From assembly GCA_029266635.1 (NCBI GenBank), contig JAQSWM010000003.1, forward strand, positions 62,001-126,000: a DNA stretch of 64,000 nucleotides. The letters are read 5' to 3'. The position numbers were made by a program, and so were the translations under genes. Below, piece after piece: positions 8,692 to 16,468 of this stretch; position 1 is the stretch's first letter, and every line of letters starts with the position of its first letter. This DNA comes from Sphingobacteriaceae bacterium. GTDB taxonomy: Bacteria; Bacteroidota; Bacteroidia; Sphingobacteriales; Sphingobacteriaceae. The notes below the pieces were generated by a model. The model was not told where the DNA came from and did not search any database. It saw only the letters and a program-made list of their open reading frames with translations.

Positions 8692-9162
8692 TTAAGTTCT
8701 TTTCCGCTTAAAGAATTCTTTTACAATAATGCTACATTCATTTTCTTTAATGCCGCCAACGATCTCAGTTTTGGGATGAGTGATTTTTTGATTAATGCGC
8801 ATAAAGCCACGCTGCGGATCATGGGCGCCAAAAACAATCCGGCTGATCTGGCACCAGAACGAAGCTCCCGCACACATGATGCACGGTTCCATAGTTACAT
8901 ACAAAGTACATCCCTGCAGATATTTCCCGCCCAGGTGATTGGTTGCCGCGGTGAAGGCCTGCATCTCGGCATGTGCCGTTACATCATTAAGTCTTTCGGT
9001 AAGGTTGTGGCCGCGACCGATGATCCTGCCGTTGCACACAATCACCGCCCCGATAGGCACCTCATCATTCGACAGCGCAAGTTTGGCTTCCTTCAGCGCT
9101 TCGTTCATAAAGAACTCATCAGGAGCCATGCTATTTTCCTCAGAGAAGCTGATGTATCTCAT
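8692..9162 (-). CDS. tadA: tRNA-specific adenosine deaminase
   Basis: Converts wobble adenosine-34 of tRNA-Arg(ACG) to inosine, an essential editing step. The 156-residue protein has the cytidine-deaminase-fold zinc site: His64 and catalytic Glu66 in TAHAEMQAF, and Cys94 and Cys97 in MEPCIMCAGA. NEVPIGAV is replaced by the near-identical DEVPIGAVIV. The start could be the first Met or Met12 (SMAPDEFFMNEAL); the first is kept because the frame sits one base after the csaA stop codon. It is co-directional with csaA and the thiamin-type TonB receptor, so it may receive transcripts from that riboswitch-controlled unit. Confidence 0.95.
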   Translation of the reverse strand: MRYISFSEENSMAPDEFFMNEALKEAKLALSNDEVPIGAVIVCNGRIIGRGHNLTERLNDVTAHAEMQAFTAATNHLGGKYLQGCTLYVTMEPCIMCAGASFWCQISRIVFGAHDPQRGFMRINQKITHPKTEIVGGIKENECSIIVKEFFKRKRT

Positions 9163-9163
9163 G

Positions 9164-9504
9164 TTAGATTAATTTAGATCCGTTTGGTACAGGCTTGTCA
9201 ACTGCTGCAAGAACAATATCGCCGGTCGCATCAGCAAAGCCGGTAACCAGAAACTCAGACATGAACTTGCCGATCTGCTTTGAAGGAAGTTCACCACGCC
9301 TATGATCTGCTTTTGAATAAGTTCCTCTTTCGAATACTGTTTCGTTATTTGTGCGCTGCTCCACTTCAGGCCAAACTCGCCAAAATCAACCTTAAGTTTG
9401 TAAGCAGGCTTTCTGGCTTCAGGGAAATCTAAAACCTCCAGAATGGTGCCGACACGCAGCTCCACTTTCTCAAAGTCTTGCCAGCTAATTTCAGAACTTA
9501 ACAT
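9164..9504 (-). pseudogene. csaA: CsaA-type tRNA-binding protein, interrupted by a frameshift
   Basis: CsaA proteins (about 110 residues) bind tRNA through an OB-fold and have been proposed as export chaperones. The first frame reads [20 protein letters not shown] through IIGVVNF and then diverges into unrelated residues. The second frame continues the family exactly from [19 protein letters not shown] to the normal end [10 protein letters not shown]. The switch is at about 9285: the coding strand has AACTTCCTTCAAAG where one more C (AACTTCCCTTC) restores NFPSKQIG. The restored protein would be about 112 residues, full length for the family. Whether this is a genuine mutation, a programmed site or a short-homopolymer assembly error cannot be told here. 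The start overlaps the receptor's 3' end by 14 bases. Confidence 0.85.
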
Positions 9505-11854
9505 TCAGCGAAAGTAAAAAATTGCGGCCAGCCTGCGGATAGTAGAAGTTTTCGGTTGTGTATTGGCCCCCATACAGATAACTGAAAGTGTAGCCATTGG
9601 TTTCATAGCGTTCTCCGAAAATATTGTTTATAAGCAAGCCTACGCCGATATCTTTGATACTGTTTAAGTGAAAGTTGTGCTGCAGGCGAAGATCGTTCAC
9701 GAAGAACGCGTCAATGCTGCGGGCACTGTTGGATGTGTTGTCTAGAAACTGCCGGCTCACGTATTTGCTGATGAATGCGATTTCTGAATTTGAAAACGGC
9801 ACATATGCAAGCTCGCTGGAGCCGACAAATGATGGCGAAAAGGCAATTACCGGCTTTGTGAAAGTGGTTGCGAGTTGGCCACCCTTGTCATAATCATCAT
9901 CATAAGAAGTGAAGTTCCTGATGCGGTTACGGCTGAGCGCTGCCGTTGCTGCCCACGATAGATTATTTGCCAGCTTCACCTGCCCATCTAATTCAAGCCC
10001 GAGCCTGTTACTCTCAGGCACATTTTGGCGGATATATTCGCCCACATCATTGATCTTTCCTGTAGAGATCAACTGATCTTTGTAAAACATCCCGAATCCA
10101 TTTATCCCAAGCCTAAAGTTGGTTCCGCTTGTGCGATATCCCGTCTCAATGTCCTTCAGGTTTTCAGGACGTGGCGATGATCCTCCGTTTGAATTGATGT
10201 AGTCATCCCGGTTCGGTTCTTTGTTTGCTATAGCAAATGAGGCGTACAGGTTATTCCTTTCATCTAATTGATAGCTTATCCCAACTTTAGGATTGAAAAA
10301 ACTAAGGTCATCCGAGTTGTTTAGCGGCAACCTGTTCTTATCTGTTCCGCTGATCTGATAACCAACGTTCCGATACTGCAAATCTGCAAATGCCGTCGCT
10401 TTTCCGAAGGAATAAGAAGCTTTTCCATACACGTTGAAATCGTTTTTGAACCCGTCGCCATCGTAATAATGTTGTTCGTTATTCCCGTTTGAAGCGTATT
10501 GCGCCCAGATAACCTGACCGAAATGGTTCCCTTTATACTCGTTGTATGCGCCGCCCAATGTGAGATTCAGAACTGAGCTCGGCGTGTAAGCCAAAGAATA
10601 CGTAGCACCATAAAAGTCGTTATCAAGCCAACGGCGGCGGATCAGGTCTGTCTTCGAAATAGTAGTTGAGCCAACAACAACCGGGTTCAAACCGTACGAA
10701 GAAAGTTTTGCACCAGCTTTATATTCCTCATAATATCCATAGCCGTGGGTGTAGTGTAGGGCAGAGTTCCACGAAAGCTTCGGATTGAAAGAATGTGAGT
10801 AAAGTAGCTGATAGTGATCCTGCGTGTAATTGTCGGTTTGATCCGGGTACGTAAACTCATTAAATGTGCGGTCGTTTTCTAGTTTCGCTTCCGGGATGCC
10901 GTTCCACGCCTGGTACGTCTTCTCACTGCCCGAAAATAGATTTGCCCTTAACAAATCTTTTTTGCCGTAATAAGCACCGCTCAGAAAGTATGACGTCAGT
11001 TTTGATGCAGCCCGGTCAATGTAGCCGTCCGACTGAATCCTCGACAGTCTACCATCCACAGTAAATTTGTCCCTGATCATGCCTGTTCCGAAGTTCAGCG
11101 TGTTGCGCCAGGTATCGAAAGAGCCAAAGGTATTGCTCAGCTCTGCATAAGCAGAATCGCGGCGGGTGTTGGTTTGGATGTTGATACTTCCGCCGAACGC
11201 TCCGGCACCGTTTGTAGAAGTTCCAACTCCACGCTGAACCTGAATGTTGTCAACCGAAGAAGCAATATCCGGAATATCCACAAAGTAAGTTCCCTGGCTT
11301 TCTGTGTCGTTATATGGGATGCCGTTGATGGTTACGTTTATCCTTGTTGGGTCGCTTCCGCGGATGCGAATGCCTGTATAGCCAATGCCTGCGCCCGCAT
11401 CCGAAGTGATTACCACCGAAGGTGTGAGGTTGAGCAGGTAAGGCAGATCACGGCCTTGATTGTTCTTTTCGATATCCTCTTTGCTCAGGTTGGTGTAGGT
11501 GGTTGCAGAGTTGACAGAAGCACGTGTTGCGCTCACCAGTACTTCATCAGGAACGTAACTGGCTTGCTCAACTTGGAGGTTGAGCGTTTGGTTTTGCGTA
11601 AGGCGGAGGGGCTGTTCGATTGCTTTGTAACCCACAAAACTTGCCCGAAGCTCATAGCTTCCCTGCTTTAAATTCCTGAACAGAAACTCGCCATTGGCGC
11701 TGGTTTGTGCGGTAGCCTGCCCGATGCTGACTGTGGCTCCAGCTAATGGAAGCCCGGTGGATTTGTCTGTAATTTTACCATCTAAGATGAATTGAGCCGA
11801 TGCCAGCACAGGCAACAGCAGTGCCATGACGGCAGAACAGAAGATTTTTTTCAC
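9491..11854 (-). CDS. TonB-dependent outer-membrane receptor under TPP riboswitch control (probable thiamin importer)
   Basis: A 787-residue outer-membrane receptor. It starts at a GTG (11854), giving [20 protein letters not shown] as signal peptide. A carboxypeptidase-like regulatory domain follows (about residues 22-110, [20 protein letters not shown]), then the plug ([51 protein letters not shown]) and a beta-barrel ending in the aromatic terminus LLSLNVKF. The barrel family alone does not give the substrate, but a TPP riboswitch directly upstream is the pattern described for Bacteroidota thiamin receptors. Thiamin or a precursor is therefore the best guess. No inner-membrane partner such as pnuT is in the window. 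The TBDR, csaA and tadA genes are tightly packed in one direction. Confidence 0.9.
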   Translation of the reverse strand: MKKIFCSAVMALLLPVLASAQFILDGKITDKSTGLPLAGATVSIGQATAQTSANGEFLFRNLKQGSYELRASFVGYKAIEQPLRLTQNQTLNLQVEQASYVPDEVLVSATRASVNSATTYTNLSKEDIEKNNQGRDLPYLLNLTPSVVITSDAGAGIGYTGIRIRGSDPTRINVTINGIPYNDTESQGTYFVDIPDIASSVDNIQVQRGVGTSTNGAGAFGGSINIQTNTRRDSAYAELSNTFGSFDTWRNTLNFGTGMIRDKFTVDGRLSRIQSDGYIDRAASKLTSYFLSGAYYGKKDLLRANLFSGSEKTYQAWNGIPEAKLENDRTFNEFTYPDQTDNYTQDHYQLLYSHSFNPKLSWNSALHYTHGYGYYEEYKAGAKLSSYGLNPVVVGSTTISKTDLIRRRWLDNDFYGATYSLAYTPSSVLNLTLGGAYNEYKGNHFGQVIWAQYASNGNNEQHYYDGDGFKNDFNVYGKASYSFGKATAFADLQYRNVGYQISGTDKNRLPLNNSDDLSFFNPKVGISYQLDERNNLYASFAIANKEPNRDDYINSNGGSSPRPENLKDIETGYRTSGTNFRLGINGFGMFYKDQLISTGKINDVGEYIRQNVPESNRLGLELDGQVKLANNLSWAATAALSRNRIRNFTSYDDDYDKGGQLATTFTKPVIAFSPSFVGSSELAYVPFSNSEIAFISKYVSRQFLDNTSNSARSIDAFFVNDLRLQHNFHLNSIKDIGVGLLINNIFGERYETNGYTFSYLYGGQYTTENFYYPQAGRNFLLSLNVKF

Positions 11855-11872
11855 TGAATTGTTTATTGTAGT

Positions 11873-11905
11873 TAAAAAATCTGCATGCGGGGAACGTGCA
11901 GTTCC
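11873..11905 (-). terminator. Candidate riboswitch expression platform: overlapping antiterminator and terminator hairpins
   Basis: On the transcript two mutually exclusive hairpins share bases. GGAAC-TGCAC-GTTCC is the 5-pair hairpin at 11891-11905. CTGCA (11897-11901) can instead pair with TGCAG (11881-11885) and is then followed by ATTTTTT (11874-11880), an intrinsic terminator layout. They lie between the TPP aptamer and the GTG start at 11854. The stems are short, so this is a plausible but unproven switch. Confidence 0.5.
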
Positions 11906-11914
11906 GTTTAACTT

Positions 11915-12084
11915 TACCTCCCTACGCCGGCATTATCCGGATCAGGTGCTGGTAAGGTTGAAGGTGAGAGGCGTAAGGTTGAGGGGCACGTGCACCTTTC
12001 ACCTTTGAGCATAAACCTTTCAACCTTACCATGGGTATATTCTCAGCCTGTTTTTGTGTTTGCAAGAAACAAGGCACCCCTGTT
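11915..12084 (-). ncRNA. TPP riboswitch (THI box) with an extra inserted hairpin
   Basis: Read leftward, the segment contains the conserved TPP-aptamer blocks in order: ACAGGGGTGCC (P1/P2 5' side), a P3 arm, GGCTGAGAATATACCC (thi-box loop and P2 3' side), then ACCTGATCCGGATAATGCCG and GCGTAGGGA (P4/P5 and closing helix). These match the classic blocks CUGAGA, ACCUGAUC, GGAUAAUGCC and GCGUAGGGA. Between the P2 3' strand and ACCTGATC lie about 80 extra bases (11951-12030) that form their own hairpin, which is unusual at this junction. It controls the TonB receptor starting at 11854; bound TPP should lower expression. Confidence 0.95.
11951..12030. repeat. 80-bp palindromic insertion inside the riboswitch
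   Basis: The ends are a perfect 12-bp inverted repeat, GGTAAGGTTGAA (11951-11962) and TTCAACCTTACC (12019-12030). Inside, AAGGTGA (11961-11967) pairs with TCACCTT (11999-12005), and the word GTAAGGTTGA recurs at 11973-11982. The self-complementary GCACGTGC lies near the centre. The element sits where only a few junction bases are expected in a TPP aptamer, so it looks like an inserted mobile palindrome. Confidence 0.8.
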
Positions 12085-12091
12085 GATGGCA

Positions 12092-12124
12092 CAAAAGTAA
12101 GTTTTATTTCGGATTGGGTGCAAG
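12092..12124 (-). promoter_or_regulatory. Promoter of the riboswitch/TonB receptor transcript
   Basis: Read leftward: CTTG (12121-12124), a 21-base spacer and TACTTTTG (12092-12099). This places the transcription start near 12086-12088, just ahead of the first aptamer block, as expected for a riboswitch leader. Confidence 0.55.
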
Positions 12125-12178
12125 GAACAATATTGCAATGCTGTATTTATACTATCTTCAACAAGGAAACCAGTTAAA

Positions 12179-13633
12179 ATGAACCTTGTAAGCCGCAGAA
12201 CACTCTCTTTTGCATTAGCAGGAATTTTATTCTTTGTAGCGTTGCTGTTTAATCCTCTGGGTTTATCCCCTAACGGAGCCAAGGTGCTTTCGGTGGCAGT
12301 TTTGATGATTACCCTGTGGGTGACTGAAGCTTTGTCTATGCCGGTAGTGGCTTTATTTCCTCTGGTCTTATTTCCATTGTTGGGCATTTGTAAGTTAGAC
12401 GAGGCCGCTGCTCCTTACGCTAATCCGATTATTTTCCTTTTCATGGGGGGATTTCTGATCGGGCTTGCCATAGAGAAATGGAATTTGCATAAACGGATTG
12501 CACTGAATATCGTTCAATTTACCGGCACAAGCGGCAACGGAATTATTCTCGGCTTCATCCTCGCGACAGGCTTTTTGAGCATGTGGCTGAGCAACACGGC
12601 TACCACGATGATGATGTATCCGATCGCGATGAGCGTAATTACAGTAATTGAAGCTAATCACAAAAGCGAAGGCAATTTCAAGCACCTGGCAATTTGCCTG
12701 CTGTTGTCCATCGCATACGCCAGCAATTTCGGGGGCATCGCCACCATCATCGGAACGCCGCCAAACGTGGCATTCGTCGCTTTTCTTGAAAAAAAATATC
12801 ATTACACTTTTCAGTTCTCCGACTGGTTGATGCTGTGCATGCCGCTGTCTCTATTGCTGATGTTCGTCCTATACTGGTGCATGACGATGTGGCTTTATCC
12901 CAATAAAATTAAGAAAGATGCTGCTACTGCCGATCTGATCCGAAACGAACTGCAGGGCTTAGGCAGGCTTTCTGCACCCGAAAAAGGAGTGCTATTCGTC
13001 TTCGTCCTCACTGCATTTTTATGGATAACAAAAGATATTTTGAACAAGCAAGAAACTTTGATCAAACTTGATGACAGCATGATTGCAATGGCGGGCGCAA
13101 TATTGTTATTCATTATCCCCAGCCGCCAGGCTGAGGATAAGAGCGCTCAATTGCTTGAATGGCCGGACACCAGGAATATGGCTTGGGGGATTTTGCTGCT
13201 GTTTGGCGGTGGGATTAGCCTGGCTAATCAGCTTGAAAAAGCCGGACTGATTCAACTAATGGGGAACTTTATAGCGCAGTATGCCGGGAGTAATTTGTTC
13301 CTGCTGATCTTTGCGGTTTCGCTGGTCTCGATCTTTATAAGCGAGGTGATGAGCAATGTTGCACAGGTAATAGTTTTTGCCCCCGTGGCTGCGGGAATGG
13401 CCGATGCTCTTCATATCAACCCAATTCTATTAGGCATACCCATGGCTTTGGGAGCATCATGCGCTGGTATGCTACCGATGGGAACGCCGCCAAACGCAAT
13501 TGTATTCGCAAGCGGTCGACTGCGGCTGAACGACATGGTCAAGACGGGCTTTGTAATGAACATCATATCCACCATATTAATAACTTTGTTCAGCTATTAC
13601 TTAATTCCTATTCTTGTCGAGGCGATAAACTAG
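12179..13633 (+). CDS. DASS/SLC13-family sodium-coupled anion transporter
   Basis: A 484-residue inner-membrane protein of the divalent-anion:Na+ symporter family, importing dicarboxylates, sulfate or phosphate with sodium. Hydrophobic helices span nearly its full length. Both family SNT-type substrate loops are visible: WLSNTATTMMMYPIA in the first half, and the second-repeat loop MSNVAQVIVFAPVA with MGTPPNAIVFASG. TIIGTPPNVAFV is the matching element of repeat one. Substrate cannot be fixed; citrate/succinate-type is common for this length. The start ATG lies just after the divergent riboswitch promoter region. Its 3' end overlaps the convergent DUF3810 gene by 26 bases. Confidence 0.9.
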   Translation: MNLVSRRTLSFALAGILFFVALLFNPLGLSPNGAKVLSVAVLMITLWVTEALSMPVVALFPLVLFPLLGICKLDEAAAPYANPIIFLFMGGFLIGLAIEKWNLHKRIALNIVQFTGTSGNGIILGFILATGFLSMWLSNTATTMMMYPIAMSVITVIEANHKSEGNFKHLAICLLLSIAYASNFGGIATIIGTPPNVAFVAFLEKKYHYTFQFSDWLMLCMPLSLLLMFVLYWCMTMWLYPNKIKKDAATADLIRNELQGLGRLSAPEKGVLFVFVLTAFLWITKDILNKQETLIKLDDSMIAMAGAILLFIIPSRQAEDKSAQLLEWPDTRNMAWGILLLFGGGISLANQLEKAGLIQLMGNFIAQYAGSNLFLLIFAVSLVSIFISEVMSNVAQVIVFAPVAAGMADALHINPILLGIPMALGASCAGMLPMGTPPNAIVFASGRLRLNDMVKTGFVMNIISTILITLFSYYLIPILVEAIN

Positions 13634-14735
13634 GATTTGAGGGGCTCAGGCACGGGCTTCTCAAAAGTCCATTTTTCCTGTACCAGCCCAGCAAAAGTTT
13701 GATCATCAGGTTATATCTCCTTAAGCCTTCCGGCTGATTATTGGCTTTCAGATATTTGTCGAAGAACAATCCGGTGGCTGAGCTAATCTGCCCTTGATAT
13801 TTCATCCAATATTGCTGATCAATGCGGTAGTCGTGCATGGCCATTGGAGATATGCGATTTCGAAATGTGTTGTATGTCACTGAATCAAGCCGCCTTAGCG
13901 AATTGAGGCATTCCGCTGCGCCGAGGTAATAGGATGAGTATCTCAGCAGCTTGTCCTTGGAAGAAATCCCGATCACAAATCCTGCAAAGTTTGCTTCATC
14001 CTCCGCTGCAAAGCCCATCTGATGCGCCATCTCGTGGCAGGCGGTGAATGGCTTCAAAAAAACTGGCATCTTGTAGTTCAACTGCGCTTCGGCGGTAAGC
14101 GGATTATAATAGCCGGATGTGCCGGTGTAATTCATCAAAGCCGAAAAAAGAGATTTCTTAATTTCAGGATAATAGCTTGCAAAGCCCTCCGCTCTGAACG
14201 CACGAACCGTTTGCGCCGAGGTTTGCATAATCTTCGAGTCGCTTCTCTGAAAGTCTGATGTGCTCAGTCCTGCTCTCAAAGAGTTCGCACTGTCTATCAT
14301 TATGGAAGTAAGTTCAGTTAGAGCGCTATCGGAGTAGCAGGTATCAGTCAGGTGCAGGCGTTTTGCCGCCGGAGCCCGGAAGTAATTCATCCCCCAGAAA
14401 ATGTAAAACAGCAGGATGAAAAACTCTAAGCCAATTAAGCCCTTCAGCAACAATCGGGCGGCAGCCTTGCCTTGACCGGAGAACACGTATCCCACCAGCT
14501 TTACCGCAACTATTATTGCTAATACGATGATTGCGGCATAAACAATATCCCCAACGCTGAACGGGAAAATGCCATAAAACCACTGAAGAGCTGTGGCGAT
14601 GTAAGGATGCAAGCCTTGAGCGTAATATTTTTCTACGAAATCCGGGAAGTTCTGGAGTGAGAAAATGGCAATAATAAGCAGCGCAAGGGCGGCAGCGAGG
14701 ATCAGCTTATTGCGGGAGCGTTTGGAAACCGGCAT
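13608..14735 (-). CDS. DUF3810 membrane protein with HExxH motif
   Basis: A 375-residue protein with three predicted N-terminal membrane helices: LILAAALALLIIAIFSL, then VGDIVYAAIIVLAIIVAVKL, then LIGLEFFILLFYIFWGMNYF. A large soluble domain follows with CHEMAHQMGFAAEDEANFAG. The HEMAH is an HExxH zinc-peptidase motif and the downstream Glu of EDEANF could be the third ligand, so a membrane-anchored metallopeptidase is a reasonable guess. The family is annotated only as DUF3810 and no substrate is known. The ATG overlaps the upstream cyclo-ligase stop by one base, so both are in one leftward operon. The 3' end overlaps the convergent DASS gene. Confidence 0.85.
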   Translation of the reverse strand: MPVSKRSRNKLILAAALALLIIAIFSLQNFPDFVEKYYAQGLHPYIATALQWFYGIFPFSVGDIVYAAIIVLAIIVAVKLVGYVFSGQGKAAARLLLKGLIGLEFFILLFYIFWGMNYFRAPAAKRLHLTDTCYSDSALTELTSIMIDSANSLRAGLSTSDFQRSDSKIMQTSAQTVRAFRAEGFASYYPEIKKSLFSALMNYTGTSGYYNPLTAEAQLNYKMPVFLKPFTACHEMAHQMGFAAEDEANFAGFVIGISSKDKLLRYSSYYLGAAECLNSLRRLDSVTYNTFRNRISPMAMHDYRIDQQYWMKYQGQISSATGLFFDKYLKANNQPEGLRRYNLMIKLLLGWYRKNGLLRSPCLSPSNPSLSPRQE

Positions 14736-15319
14736 CAGTGCAGATCGCTGTTAAATTTCCAGATAGTTTCGGGCGTAAGGCAAAGGTCAAGTGGGATATC
14801 ATGACCGTCAGTTCCTGTAATTTTCGGCTCTGGACCGAAAAAGGAAAGCCCAACTTTTAAGGCGTCCTCTCGGCACTCCGCCAAAAATCGATCATAAAAA
14901 CCTTTGCCATAACCCAGGCGGTTCCCCTGCATATCGTAAGCGAGCAGTGGAATAATGACCATGTCAAGGTCCTCAGCCTTCACTTCTTTTCCCCAAACTG
15001 GTTCTGTGATTCCCCAGCTGTTTACTGCAAACTCTGTTTCTTCATCCCAAAGAATATGTTGAAGTGAGTGACTTGTTAAGTCGCTTTTTGACAGCACAAG
15101 TTTTATATCAGGCTTGTTCGTTCGCAGCCATTCCGCGATTTTCAGCGAATCAACCTCGTTCTTTCCTGCTATCGGATAAAAAAGATGGATATACTCCACG
15201 CTACTAAAGCTCAGAAACGAGAACTGTTGCGAAATGCGGTCGCTCAGCTCTCCCAATTTATCTGCGTTTAAGCTCCTCCGCTTTTCTAAGTAGATTTTTC
15301 TAAGGGATTGTTTATCCAT
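14735..15319 (-). CDS. 5-formyltetrahydrofolate cyclo-ligase
   Basis: Converts 5-formyl-THF to 5,10-methenyl-THF with ATP, recycling a folate by-product. The 194-residue protein begins MDKQSLRKIYLEKRRSL, the usual basic N-terminal segment. The family's C-terminal signature is present: DMVIIPLLAYDMQGNRLGYGKGFYDRFL, with the Gly-rich ATP/phosphate loop GYGKGFYDR. Length is typical (about 190). It is the first gene of a leftward pair with the DUF3810 gene, and divergent across 171 bases from the BrkB gene. Confidence 0.93.
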   Translation of the reverse strand: MDKQSLRKIYLEKRRSLNADKLGELSDRISQQFSFLSFSSVEYIHLFYPIAGKNEVDSLKIAEWLRTNKPDIKLVLSKSDLTSHSLQHILWDEETEFAVNSWGITEPVWGKEVKAEDLDMVIIPLLAYDMQGNRLGYGKGFYDRFLAECREDALKVGLSFFGPEPKITGTDGHDIPLDLCLTPETIWKFNSDLH

Positions 15320-15490
15320 GTGTGGGCAAAGTAGCGGCCCTAAGATAGGGATTGAAAGGGTTTGATAGGATTATCGATGCGTGTATAAAACAGCTGTAAG
15401 CTATAGGTCAGCTTTGTTCGTCGTTTCTCATGCTAAAAATCCAAACGATGTAATCTAAAGTTTGTTGATTGCTATTGAACAGCGCCAACT

Positions 15491-16468
15491 ATGAAATATT
15501 TGAACAAGAAAGCATTAAAGCAAGATTGGAAAATTCTCTCCGCCAGCTTTACAGGATTTAACGATGACCGGGGGCTCAAACTCAGCGCATCGCTGGCATA
15601 TTACACTGTATTTTCCATTGCGCCCCTTCTCATTATGATGATTTCAATGGCCAGCTTTTTCGCGGGCGCTGAGGCTGTTCAAGGCAAGGTTTTTTCAGAA
15701 ATCAATGGTTTTGTGGGCAATGACGCAGCTAAACAAATTCAGGAGATTATTAAAAATGCTAGCTTAAAGCCAGATACAAAATGGTGGGGACTAGTTGCAG
15801 GCGTAATTACGCTGTTTATTGGTGCCACTACTGTGTTTTTGGAAATTCAGGATTCCATCAACATGATCTGGCGTGTGCGTGCAAAGCCCAAACGCGGCTG
15901 GCTGCAAATGATCAAGAATCGTTTCCTGTCGTTTTCACTGATCATAAGCCTTGGGTTTTTATCGTTGGTTTCGTTGCTGATCAGTGGGCTGGTAAGTGCC
16001 CTGCGGGATTATTTAGTCCGGCACTTCCCTGATGTAACCGTAGTATTGATCGATGCTATAAACTTTGTGATCACCTTCTTGGTGATAGCATTTTTATTCG
16101 GTATAATATTTAAGTTTTTGCCCGATGTAAAAATAAAGTGGAAAGATGTCCGCATCGGTGCCCTTTTTACAGCAGTACTGTTTATTATCGGTAAATACCT
16201 GATCGGGCTTTATATTGAAACCACAGGCACTGCCTCTACCTACGGGGCGGCTGGGTCTATAGTAGTGATCCTCGTGTGGATTTACTATACTTCCGCTATT
16301 TTATACTTCGGTGCCGAGTTTACCCAGGTGTATACTGAATACACTTGCGGCGTAATTGAACCTGCGGACTATGCGGTACACGTTGAACAAGTTGAAAAGG
16401 AGCGTAAGGTAAGCGAGTTGCCTCCTCAAAATCCCGAACTGGCTAACCAGTCCGGGAACTCTGATTAA
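15491..16468 (+). CDS. YihY/BrkB-family inner-membrane protein
   Basis: A 325-residue polytopic membrane protein. The family signature is near the N-terminus (LKLSASLAYYTVFSIAPLLIMM). Six hydrophobic segments follow, including WWGLVAGVITLFIGATTVF, FLSFSLIISLGFLSLVSLLI and the late GSIVVILVWIYYTSAILYFGAEFTQVY typical of the BrkB/YihY family. The last 50 residues are polar and predicted cytosolic. Members were once called RNase BN or virulence factor BrkB in error; the real function is unsettled. The stop overlaps the convergent siderophore receptor by four bases. Confidence 0.9.
   Translation: MKYLNKKALKQDWKILSASFTGFNDDRGLKLSASLAYYTVFSIAPLLIMMISMASFFAGAEAVQGKVFSEINGFVGNDAAKQIQEIIKNASLKPDTKWWGLVAGVITLFIGATTVFLEIQDSINMIWRVRAKPKRGWLQMIKNRFLSFSLIISLGFLSLVSLLISGLVSALRDYLVRHFPDVTVVLIDAINFVITFLVIAFLFGIIFKFLPDVKIKWKDVRIGALFTAVLFIIGKYLIGLYIETTGTASTYGAAGSIVVILVWIYYTSAILYFGAEFTQVYTEYTCGVIEPADYAVHVEQVEKERKVSELPPQNPELANQSGNSD

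Noticed and set aside
11826-12008. Short rightward reading frame across the riboswitch
   Set aside because: It overlaps the aptamer and receptor start, has no signal or domain, and the RNA structure explains the conservation.
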